Assembly: GCA_003476595.1 (NCBI GenBank) | Contig: DMTU01000287.1 | Span: forward strand, 1 to 12,837 | DNA from: Acidimicrobiaceae bacterium | Lineage (GTDB): Bacteria > Actinomycetota > Acidimicrobiia > Acidimicrobiales > Salinilacustritrichaceae | DNA length: 12,837 nucleotides | Direction: 5' to 3' | Part shown: positions 1 through 6,041 of the stretch, piece by piece | Layout of the letters: each line of letters opens with the position of its first letter | Numbering within the stretch: position 1 is the stretch's first letter | Position numbers and translations under genes: made by a program | The notes under the pieces: model-generated | The model's input: only the letters and a program-made list of their open reading frames with translations | Told to the model about the DNA's origin: nothing | The model's database searches: none

Positions 1-873
1 GGAGATGGCGAACGCACACGGGGCGGCAGCCACCAGCACGACGAGGGATCGTTCGATCCACAGCTCGGGGTCGCCGAGGAGTGATCCGAGCACGGCGATG
101 GCGGCTGCGGCCACCATGATTCCGGGTACGAGTGGGCGGGCGATGCGTTCGGCGAGGCGCTGGCTGGCGCCCTTGCGCTCTTGGGCCTCCTCGACGATGT
201 GAACGATTCGGGCGAGGCTGCTGTCGCTGGTGCGGGCGGTGACCTCGAGTTCGAGGACACCTCCGCCGTTGATCGACGCCGCAAACACGTCCGAGCCCGG
301 TTCGACCTCGATCGGCATCGACTCACCGGTGATGGCGGACAGGTCCAGCGACGAACGCCCTGCCACGACGACGCCGTCGGTGGCCACCCGATCGCCGGGA
401 CCGACGATCATCACGTCGCCCGGCACCACGTCCTCGGGTGCCACATGCATCTCGCCGCCACCACGACGCACCGTCACCTGCTCGGGGACGAGAGCGAGCA
501 GGGCCCGCAGGCCCCGCCGAGTCCGGGCAAGGGCGTAACCCTCCAACGCCTCCGAGATCGAGAACAGGAAGGCGAGCGACGCAGCCTCCCCGTACTCACC
601 GAGCGCAACCGCACCCGCCGCGGCCACCGTCATCAGCGTGCCGACACCGAGCCGCCCCCGACGCAGCGCCCGGAGTGTGTCGGGGATGAACGTCCACCCG
701 CCGACAGCCAGCGCAGCGAGCAACAGCACGACCCCGATCCCGTCGGAGGCGACGAGCCCGGTTACCAGAAGCGCACCAGAGACGGCCGCAGCCCTGACCT
801 CGGGGATGTCGACGAAGCGCTGCGGATCTTCTTCGACGTCGGCGTCGTGGTGGGTGCAGCACGCGTCACCCAT
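1..873 (-). CDS. ctpG: P1B-type heavy-metal efflux ATPase, CtpG-like (partial at left edge)
   Basis: Integral membrane ATPase that would pump a soft or divalent metal out of the cytoplasm. The 291 visible residues run from the start to just past the metal-binding helix. They hold a short Cys/His N-terminus (CCTHH at 5-9) in place of an HMA domain, the first membrane helices (about 30-65 and 78-115), the actuator loop with TGES at 182-185, and the helix ending in VAAAPCAFAIS at 281-291. The APC triplet stands where most zinc/cadmium pumps have CPC. APC and the surrounding sequence agree with mycobacterial CtpG as I remember it. The phosphorylation (DKTGT) and ATP-binding domains lie beyond the window. 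The ATG at 871-873 has GGGGAG about 8 nt upstream, and the gene overlaps the preceding repressor gene by 8 bp, which points to translational coupling. The family is clear; the exact metal is inference. Confidence 0.9.
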   Translation of the reverse strand, partial: MGDACCTHHDADVEEDPQRFVDIPEVRAAAVSGALLVTGLVASDGIGVVLLLAALAVGGWTFIPDTLRALRRGRLGVGTLMTVAAAGAVALGEYGEAASLAFLFSISEALEGYALARTRRGLRALLALVPEQVTVRRGGGEMHVAPEDVVPGDVMIVGPGDRVATDGVVVAGRSSLDLSAITGESMPIEVEPGSDVFAASINGGGVLELEVTARTSDSSLARIVHIVEEAQERKGASQRLAERIARPLVPGIMVAAAAIAVLGSLLGDPELWIERSLVVLVAAAPCAFAIS

Positions 874-1216
874 CGGAGCGTCTCCCCATCATCGGGTTCC
901 GGCACAGCTCGATCACGGTGCCTCGTGCAGCGAGCAGCCGTTCGCCCGCCTCCAACAGCTCGGCCACCTCCGGACACGCCAGCCGGTAGAACACCTGACG
1001 TCGCTCGCCGGGCCGGTCCACGACCAAGCCGCAATCCTTCAGGCATGCCAGGTGGCCGGACACATTCGACTGCGGCCGCCCTACCGCGTCGACCAGGTCC
1101 GCAACCCGACGCTCACCACCGAGCAGCTCGAGCAGGATCGCAACCCTGGTGGGCTCGGCGAACCCACGGAACATCTGCGCCGCCTCCGACGCCGGCGCCA
1201 CCTGTGATGTCGACAT
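866..1216 (-). CDS. ArsR/SmtB-family metal-sensing repressor, CmtR-like
   Basis: A 116-residue winged-helix repressor, the usual size for ArsR/SmtB proteins. The N-terminal FAEPTRVAILLELL segment (19-32) and the recognition helix SNVSGHLACLKDCGL (50-64) are family hallmarks, and the wing follows at about 66-80. C58 and C62 in HLACLKDCG fall where CmtR has its C57/C61 pair, and C105 near the end matches the position of the third CmtR ligand, C102. This suggests sensing of cadmium or lead by a CmtR-type site; C81 is extra. It is the first gene of an operon with the downstream efflux ATPase (8-bp overlap), and would bind the operator and release it when metal is bound. The Shine-Dalgarno is weak (AGTGAG just before the ATG). 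Function is inferred from family, ligands and neighbour. Confidence 0.9.
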   Translation of the reverse strand: MSTSQVAPASEAAQMFRGFAEPTRVAILLELLGGERRVADLVDAVGRPQSNVSGHLACLKDCGLVVDRPGERRQVFYRLACPEVAELLEAGERLLAARGTVIELCRNPMMGRRSDG

Positions 1217-1217
1217 C
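1206..1217. promoter_or_regulatory. 12-bp perfect palindrome over the repressor start codon (possible operator)
   Basis: GATGTCGACATC is a perfect palindrome covering the ATG of the ArsR gene (1214-1216). A second short one, CGATG-C-CATCG, lies 23 bp upstream at 1240-1250. ArsR repressors bind dyad sites close to their own promoter, so either could be the operator. Twelve-base palindromes also occur by chance in GC-rich DNA, and the first one is inside codons. Confidence 0.25.
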
Positions 1218-1350
1218 TGCTCACTTTATCGTCTTTCGCCGATGCCATCGGACCCCTGTCGAGGCGGGCAGGCCCCATCCCTGTAGGAGGTGACCCCGGC
1301 TTCTACCCAGCGAACTGCGCTGTTGCTGAGGCTGCTGTTGATCGTGAGGG

Positions 1351-1379
1351 TTGAGTTGCCATTGAGGGCTGGGTACCTT
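1351..1379 (+). promoter_or_regulatory. Candidate sigma70-type promoter for the LysM/M23 gene
   Basis: TTGAGT at 1351-1356 and TACCTT at 1374-1379 are separated by exactly 17 bp, resembling -35 and -10 boxes. Transcription would begin around 1386, leaving a leader of about 40 nt before the GTG at 1426. A TTG at 1378 that could extend the reading frame upstream lies inside this -10 box. Assigned by eye only. Confidence 0.4.
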
Positions 1380-1409
1380 GAGCAACGCATCCGTGTGGGC
1401 GGAGACCGC

Positions 1410-1415
1410 AGGAGG
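1410..1415 (+). promoter_or_regulatory. Shine-Dalgarno AGGAGG that fixes the start of the LysM/M23 gene
   Basis: A full-consensus AGGAGG sits 10 nt before the GTG at 1426. The resulting N-terminus (positively charged RPLRPRD-like segment, then a hydrophobic stretch) is a normal signal peptide. Starting at the upstream TTG (1378) would bury the signal 17 residues in and has no comparable site. Confidence 0.7.
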
Positions 1416-1425
1416 CAATTCGACC

Positions 1426-2565
1426 GTGCGCGTCCCACTTCGCCCGCGAGACATCATCATCCTCGCCCTCGTTGGGTCGTTCGCCCTGGCCGCCAGCGGA
1501 ACCCATCTGGTGGGCCGAGGTGAGACGCTGAGCACCATCGCCGCCAGCCACGACACCACCGTGCGTGCGCTGGTGCAGGCCAACGAGATCGCGAACCCGA
1601 ACCTGATCGCCGCCGGGCAGACGCTCACGATCCCAGGCGGCGAGGAAGCAGCCAGCGTCTACACCGTCCGTTCGGGCGACACCCTCGCCGACATCGCCGC
1701 GCGCCACGGCACCACGGTGTCCGCCCTCGTCCGGGGCAACGGCATCAGCAACCCCAACCTCATCGTGATCGGCAAGACGCTGACCGTCCTGGGCAGTGCT
1801 GCCGGCTCGCTCACCCCCAAGACCACCACGGCGGGGGGCGGCAAACAGCTCCCGGGCCAGCGTCACACCGTGCGCTCGGGGGAGACGATCTCCGGCATCG
1901 CTGGGCGCTACGGCATCTCGGCGGAGGACCTCAGTGCCTGGAACGGCCTGGTCGACGGCAAGCTGTACGCCACGGCCCGGCTCGTCCTGTACAACCCCGG
2001 CAACCTTCCCTCCGGTGGAGACGGGGGAACCCACACCGTGGCCTCGGGCGAAACCCTCAGCGAGATCGCTGGCCGCTACGGCGTGTCGTCGTCGACCCTG
2101 GCCTCAGCCAACGGCATCAGCGACCCCCGCCGCCTGCGGGCCGGCCAGACGCTCAACATCCCCGGCTCATCCGGGAGTGGTGGCGGCGTGTTCACCTGCC
2201 CGGTGCCCGGAGGCCGCTACATGAACGACTGGGGCTTCCCGCGCAGCGGGGGGCGGTCTCACGCCGGCACCGACGTCTTCGCCTCCCGAGGTACGCCGGT
2301 GCGGGCGCCGGCCAGCGGTCGTGTCGACATCGCCACCGGCAAGATCGGCGGCAAGCAGTTCCGGCTCACCACGAGCTCTGGTCTGCGTTTCTACGGCAGC
2401 CACATGGATGCTTTCGGCGCCACGGGCCAGGTGTCGGCTGGCGCCGTCATCGGCTACGTCGGCGACTCGGGCAACGCGAAAGGTTCGAACCCGCACATCC
2501 ACTTCGAGGTGCACCCGGCCGGCGACGCGATCAATCCGTTCCCGCTCTTGCGCGCCAGCTGCTGA
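1426..2565 (+). CDS. Secreted LysM-repeat M23 family metallopeptidase
   Basis: Exported peptidoglycan endopeptidase of 379 residues. A signal peptide or membrane anchor spans about 1-24. Four LysM repeats for glycan binding follow at about 27-70, 78-122, 147-191 and 202-246, each with the GETL/GDTL-type opening and, in most, NGISNP and AGQTL signatures. After a Gly/Ser linker comes the M23 domain (about 256-379): H279-x3-D283 and H359 are the expected zinc ligands, and H326 and H357 the expected catalytic histidines (motif HIHFEVH at 357-363). All key residues are present, so it should be active. The GTG start is chosen from the AGGAGG site. The gene is divergent from the metal operon and converges on the caspase-like gene 169 bp away. 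Its M23 domain shares a WG-x-PRSGGR-x-H-x-G-x-D-x-F motif with the transglycosylase/M23 protein at 4561-5631. A role in wall remodelling is well supported; a role in conjugation is conjecture. Confidence 0.92.
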   Translation: MRVPLRPRDIIILALVGSFALAASGTHLVGRGETLSTIAASHDTTVRALVQANEIANPNLIAAGQTLTIPGGEEAASVYTVRSGDTLADIAARHGTTVSALVRGNGISNPNLIVIGKTLTVLGSAAGSLTPKTTTAGGGKQLPGQRHTVRSGETISGIAGRYGISAEDLSAWNGLVDGKLYATARLVLYNPGNLPSGGDGGTHTVASGETLSEIAGRYGVSSSTLASANGISDPRRLRAGQTLNIPGSSGSGGGVFTCPVPGGRYMNDWGFPRSGGRSHAGTDVFASRGTPVRAPASGRVDIATGKIGGKQFRLTTSSGLRFYGSHMDAFGATGQVSAGAVIGYVGDSGNAKGSNPHIHFEVHPAGDAINPFPLLRASC

Positions 2566-2734
2566 CCGTCGGCAGACGTCATCTCACGACCGTGCAAGGC
2601 GCACCGGACCGATGACCGACGGCGACGCTCGAAGCATTCGCCAGGTGTTCATCGCGATGGAGGTCGCTGAGTGGGATCGGGTCCGGGGTGCCTCGTCGTC
2701 CAGATGGTCAAGAAACCGGGAGTGCCGGCGCCAT

Positions 2735-3955
2735 TCAACGCTCGCCGCAAAGAATGCAGATGCGGCCCCGGTGGTACCGAGGTTCGTCTCGTGGAGCGGA
2801 ATCCGATGGCGCCTCGGGGGGCGGATCCGGAGCCGGAGACGCTGCAGGTGATGGCGCGGGGCGAGGAGAGGCATTCGCTGTTTTCGTTGCTGTGGTGCCG
2901 GGCACGCCCAGGTGGATCTCGCCGGGGGCGTTGTCAACGATGACGGCGTCTTGGGGTCCGAAGCGCTGCGTCCGGGTGGTCTCCGCTGCAAATTCGCGAG
3001 CCCACGCCCATGCTTCTTCGACGCTCACTCGCCCGTCGGCGTCGATGTCACCGCGACCAGCGCTCAGTGCCTCTTCGATCATGGAGTAGCCCCAGACCGA
3101 GTTGCCCCAGTCGGGGTGTTCGTAGGACTTCTGTGGCTCGCCGGAGGAGAAGGTCAAGACCCGGCCGGGTCGTGCCAGGCCTGGGTCGGCGAACCCGGCG
3201 GCGTGGCAGGTGGCGAAGCTGATCCAGTTCTGTTCGGCGTCCACGCCGTCGAGTCGCTGGACGAGTTCGGCGTCGGAGATGAACCGGTCGTCGGTCGGCC
3301 AGAGAGCCTCATCGATCCGCTCCGGGTCATCGTCGAGGCCTGCGGCAACCTTGGCGTGCCCGGAGTAGTGGAAGATGGCCAAGGCGCTTTGCGAGTTGGT
3401 CTTGTCACTGAGCCAGCGGAGGGCGTCGGTGATGTTGCGTCCGGTGGCGTCCCGGTCGGTGAGCAACAGGATGTGGTCGTCCCGCCAGCCGCTACTGAGG
3501 AGGTGGGAGCGAAGGTCCTCGGCGTCCTGGCGTGAGCCGATGTTGTCGGCGACGCTGCCGCTGGTGTACTCGTTTATGCCGATCAGCACCGCCCATCGCG
3601 TCGACTGTGGGTCCGCAGGATCTTGGGAGGCGGCGGCATGCTCCGGGAACCGAGCGGCGAAGCTGTCGCCGCTGACCGGGCCGACAGCTGGGGGTACCGG
3701 CTCAGGCGCCGGCACCAGACCCGACCCGCCAGGCACTTCCAGCACTGGCGTCGGACTCGGAGCACCGGTGCGCTCCCGAGCGACGCCGGCGAGGTTGCGT
3801 GCGATGCTGGCCCGCTCCAGGCGTTGCACTGCGCCGCCTGCGTCGGCGGTCGCGAGCGCTGCCGAGCCAAGAAGGGCGACGAGCGCGAATGTTGCGGAGA
3901 CGGCCATGCGTCTCGGCCCGGAGTTGGAATCGCGGCGCGCCCCGATGGTTCTCAT
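2735..3955 (-). CDS. Secreted caspase-like (peptidase C14) protein with EF-hand-like loop
   Basis: A 406-residue protein with a caspase/metacaspase-type cysteine protease domain. A signal peptide or anchor lies at about 17-38, then a Pro-rich stretch (65-95). The protease domain begins with WAVLIGINEYT (121-131), has HYSGHA with the catalytic histidine H200, and FATCHAAG with the catalytic cysteine C250. Residues 303-314 (DIDADGRVSVEE) match a calcium-binding EF-hand loop with D303, D305, D307 and E314. The last 50 residues are Ala/Pro-rich, ending in a basic tail with CILC. The ATG at 3955 is preferred because AGGGGA lies 5 nt upstream; an in-frame ATG 48 nt downstream would also keep the signal. 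Its substrate is unknown. The N-terminal hydrophobic segment places it outside the cytoplasm, unlike caspase-like effectors of intracellular defence systems. It sits between two wall hydrolases, so processing of surface proteins or death signalling are both possible. Confidence 0.85.
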   Translation of the reverse strand: MRTIGARRDSNSGPRRMAVSATFALVALLGSAALATADAGGAVQRLERASIARNLAGVARERTGAPSPTPVLEVPGGSGLVPAPEPVPPAVGPVSGDSFAARFPEHAAASQDPADPQSTRWAVLIGINEYTSGSVADNIGSRQDAEDLRSHLLSSGWRDDHILLLTDRDATGRNITDALRWLSDKTNSQSALAIFHYSGHAKVAAGLDDDPERIDEALWPTDDRFISDAELVQRLDGVDAEQNWISFATCHAAGFADPGLARPGRVLTFSSGEPQKSYEHPDWGNSVWGYSMIEEALSAGRGDIDADGRVSVEEAWAWAREFAAETTRTQRFGPQDAVIVDNAPGEIHLGVPGTTATKTANASPRPAPSPAASPAPDPPPEAPSDSAPRDEPRYHRGRICILCGER

Positions 3956-4098
3956 CGGTTTCCCCTGCGGCATCCGGCGTCGGGTCGAACTTGCAACGAA
4001 TCCTGCGGTGCAGGTACGCAGCAGCATGTGGCGTCGGGCAGGTCCATCAGCTCGACCATGGTCTCGTGCACTGCGAGGCACTTTCCGATGGGCGTCAC
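3952..4098 (-). CDS. Possible small cysteine-rich ORF coupled to the caspase-like gene
   Basis: A 48-codon frame starting with GTG and ending in a TGA that overlaps the caspase-like start codon as ATGA. GAGAGG lies about 12 nt before the GTG, a loose Shine-Dalgarno. The predicted product has a Cys triplet (ATCCCVPA) and two other cysteines, no membrane helix and no family I recognise. Third-position GC is high over the first 27 codons (24 of 27) and drops afterwards, so it is only partly gene-like. It may be a leader peptide, a small partner protein, or a chance frame in the 5' leader. The frame is also open upstream to 4206. Confidence 0.25.
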   Translation of the reverse strand: MTPIGKCLAVHETMVELMDLPDATCCCVPAPQDSLQVRPDAGCRRGNR

Positions 4099-4560
4099 GA
4101 CCGAAGGTTTCCTCTCGTAGTCTCCCGACGCTAGTTCATCTCCAATGTCCTTTTTATTCCCGTACCCCCAGGAGCCCGCAGTGCATGACGCCTGCAGTAG
4201 GCGCATCCGGGTTCCGCTTACTTACAGGTGATGTCGACGGTCGCATCAGTTCGCCCCACCTCCGGCGGAAGGCAATGGAACAGGGAATGAGCACATCCAG
4301 CGTTCAACCTCACTCGGGGAGATCGAAGCGATCCGGTGGGTCCCGGAGCGGATCCTCAACCCGGGGCCAATCTGACGGTGCTGTCATCTTCGGACGAGCA
4401 GCGATTGACTGCACCCAGATCGCGTCCGACGGCCTCCTATCGCACCGCCGTCGACCCACGTCCGGACCGTCCCGGAACGCCGGTTTCGCCGGACGGTTCG
4501 CAGACCGCGCGCGTCCCCGAATCTCGACCGCGAATGTCCCCGAAAGCCCGCCGATCCCAA
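4099..4560. other. 462-bp gap with no convincing gene
   Basis: This stretch separates two minus-strand genes and is less GC-rich than its surroundings around 4130-4230, including a CTTTTTATT run at 4149-4157, so it probably holds the promoter of the caspase-like gene. It contains a bulged stem-loop at 4185-4206. A plus-strand frame at 4232-4375 is open for 47 codons without a usable start and ends in a protein-like segment (EIEAIRWVPERILNPGPI), which could be the tail of a decayed gene. No clear terminator, tRNA or attachment site was seen. Confidence 0.5.
4185..4206. repeat. Bulged inverted repeat (stem-loop)
   Basis: ATG-A-CGCCT and AGGCGCAT pair as an 8-bp stem with one bulged A around a GCAGT loop. 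GCAGT also occurs just outside at 4178-4182. There is no U-run directly after it on either strand, so it is not a standard intrinsic terminator. It lies in the leader region of the caspase-like gene and may be an operator or an RNA structure. Confidence 0.35.
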
Positions 4561-5631
4561 TCAGTCTCCCCCCGACAGTCCGACACCAATTCTCCAAGCC
4601 GAACAAGACGCAGCGACGGTCGGGGTCGGGTTGACGGGACTCGACGGATCGCCGGAGCGGCGGCCGGGATGGATCTCGAAGTGGAGGTGTGGGCTGGTGC
4701 CCTGGGCGTTGCCGGAGGTTCCGACGTAGCCGAGGATCGTTCCTGCCTTCACCTCGCCGAAGGCTGTGCTGTACGCCGAGAGGTGGGCGCCGTAGTAGAA
4801 GTTTCCGTCGTCTCCCCAGAGTCTGAAGGACAGCCCGCCGAGGGAGTTCTTCGACTGCTCGGCGCGACCGGCAACAGGTGCGACGACCGGTGTGCCGTAG
4901 GCGGCGAACATGTCGACGCCCTTGTGCTGGCGCCCGCCTGACCGCGGTGCACCCCAGGTGTCGATGAAGCTGACCGGGCCGGCGACAGGACAGACGACAC
5001 CGTTGACCGGGACGGCCACAGACGCGAGCGCGTCGGCGTAGGCCAGGACCTTGGTGACGTAGGCGTCGCTTCGGTTGTACCGCAGCAGCGCCGCCCGTTC
5101 GTCGGCGATCTCTCCGTTGGCTCCCTGGCACAGGTAGTTGGCCGCAGTCATGACGGCGTCGTCGAGGTCGTGAGGGTTGGCGACTTCGTCACCGTCGGCG
5201 TCGATCGCCCAGGCGGTGAAGGTGCCGGGCAGGAACTGCATGGGGCCGACGGCCTGCTGCCATGGACCCGGCAGACCCCACCAGCCGAGCCAGCGTCCGA
5301 TGGGCAGAGCACGAACGCTGGGGCTCCCATCGAGGGGCGGTCCGAAGATCCACGGCGTCACCTCGCCGGTGTCGGGATCCGCGGTCGCTCCGTTCGTAGT
5401 GCCGTGGCCGGTCTCGACGGAGCCGATGCCGGCGAGCAGTTCCCAGCGGAGACCGGGGCAGTAGTCACCGGCGGCTTGGTAGGCCCGGAGTGGTGTCTCG
5501 GGGATCCCTGCGACCGCAGCAGGCGGGGGAGCGGCACCGCCGGCGCCGAGGATCGGAACGGTGAGCAGGCCGGTGAGCAGCAGCGCACCGCCGCCCAGGA
5601 CCGACCGAAGGAGACCGCGTCGGGTGTGCAC
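4561..5631 (-). CDS. Bifunctional lytic transglycosylase / M23 endopeptidase (VirB1-like wall hydrolase)
   Basis: An exported 356-residue enzyme with two peptidoglycan-cutting domains. A twin-arginine-like signal (TRRGLLRSVLGGG, then a hydrophobic run to about 33) is followed by a transglycosylase domain (about 45-205). That domain has GIGSVETGHG with likely catalytic E73, GPMQFLPGTF at 129-138, an Asp-rich DADGDE stretch (144-149) and YNRSDAYVTKVL at 185-196, as in MltB-like enzymes. The M23 domain (about 212-345) has H236-x3-D240 and H317 as zinc ligands and H283 and H315 as catalytic histidines. One chain could therefore cut both glycan strands and stem peptides. It is divergent from the secretion operon 116 bp away, fitting a VirB1-type role in opening the wall for the conjugation channel. 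The GTG start has GGGAG directly against it, an unusually short spacing, but an in-frame TAG three codons upstream rules out a longer protein. Confidence 0.9.
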   Translation of the reverse strand: MHTRRGLLRSVLGGGALLLTGLLTVPILGAGGAAPPPAAVAGIPETPLRAYQAAGDYCPGLRWELLAGIGSVETGHGTTNGATADPDTGEVTPWIFGPPLDGSPSVRALPIGRWLGWWGLPGPWQQAVGPMQFLPGTFTAWAIDADGDEVANPHDLDDAVMTAANYLCQGANGEIADERAALLRYNRSDAYVTKVLAYADALASVAVPVNGVVCPVAGPVSFIDTWGAPRSGGRQHKGVDMFAAYGTPVVAPVAGRAEQSKNSLGGLSFRLWGDDGNFYYGAHLSAYSTAFGEVKAGTILGYVGTSGNAQGTSPHLHFEIHPGRRSGDPSSPVNPTPTVAASCSAWRIGVGLSGGD

Positions 5632-5747
5632 CTCCCACTAGGCCACCGAGCCCCCCGATGCTCGCGAAGAAATCCAGATCTCCACGCGAGAACAGGCCAT
5701 CTCAGCGGCTTAGTGGTGCAACGAGAACCGCACCGCAGGAGATCGCA
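5632..5747. promoter_or_regulatory. Divergent promoter region between wall hydrolase and secretion operon
   Basis: Both flanking gene sets must be transcribed outward from this 116-bp stretch. It contains a perfect 6-bp inverted repeat, CTCGCG (5661-5666) and CGCGAG (5685-5690), 18 bp apart, which could bind a dimeric regulator. A 7-bp stem, GTGGTGC (5713-5719) with GCACCGC (5730-5736), has one G-U pair and lies directly before the AGGAG (5737-5741) of the first secretion gene. No confident -35/-10 pair was found. Confidence 0.4.
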
Positions 5748-6041
5748 ATGCACAGAATTGTCACCGTCCTGGGTCAGGTGGATGTCTCGCCTGACTCGAG
5801 TGGGATGCCGGGCGCCGAGCTCATCCAGAAGCTCCTCAACTGGTCACAGATGATCGCCCTCTGGGGCAGCCTGGCCGCACTGCTGATCGGCGCGGCGATG
5901 TACGGGCTCGCCCGCGAGAGCGGTGGGTACGGGGGAGCGACGAAGGGCAAGTCGCTCGCCCTCGGGGGAGTCGTCGGCGCGATCCTCGCCGGGGTCGCCC
6001 CCACCGCGGTCAACCTGCTCTTCGACGCCGCGCAGTCGTGA
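5748..6041 (+). CDS. Small two-helix membrane protein, DUF6112/VirB2-like
   Basis: A 97-residue protein with a short N-terminal segment ending in PDSSGMPG (15-22), an amphipathic stretch IQKLLNW, a first membrane helix at about 36-55, a Gly-rich basic loop (GGYGGATKGKS, 59-69) and a second helix at about 69-92. Length, topology and the PG-x-x-L...GA-x-x-G...KG pattern fit the small DUF6112-type proteins at the head of actinobacterial conjugation operons, which resemble VirB2-type pilins; I assign the family from memory of its pattern. No cleavable signal peptide is obvious. The ATG at 5748 has AGGAG 6 nt upstream. The stop overlaps the next gene's GTG by 4 bp. It may form the extracellular or membrane conduit. 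Confidence 0.8.
   Translation: MHRIVTVLGQVDVSPDSSGMPGAELIQKLLNWSQMIALWGSLAALLIGAAMYGLARESGGYGGATKGKSLALGGVVGAILAGVAPTAVNLLFDAAQS

Noticed and set aside
181..1293. A 370-codon plus-strand frame opposite the metal operon
   Set aside because: Composition is Arg/Pro/His-rich with no domain, and it is antisense to two clear genes (ATPase and ArsR repressor).
2482..2492. GGTTCGAACCC, resembling the T-arm of a tRNA
   Set aside because: No acceptor, D or anticodon arm surrounds it, and it encodes part of the conserved M23 motif before the catalytic HIH.
2566..2622. CCGTCGG / CCGACGG inverted repeat after the LysM/M23 gene as a terminator
   Set aside because: The arms are 43 nt apart and no U-run follows, so it does not look like an intrinsic terminator.
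2612..2851. A 79-codon plus-strand frame starting MTDGDARSIRQVF between the convergent genes
   Set aside because: The first 25 residues look protein-like, but the rest is Arg/Ser-rich and antisense to the caspase-like C-terminus; no Shine-Dalgarno and no family recognised. At most a decayed fragment.
3375..4634. A 419-codon plus-strand frame opposite the caspase-like gene and gap
   Set aside because: Ser/Arg-rich shadow composition and antisense to the conserved protease domain; no recognisable motif.
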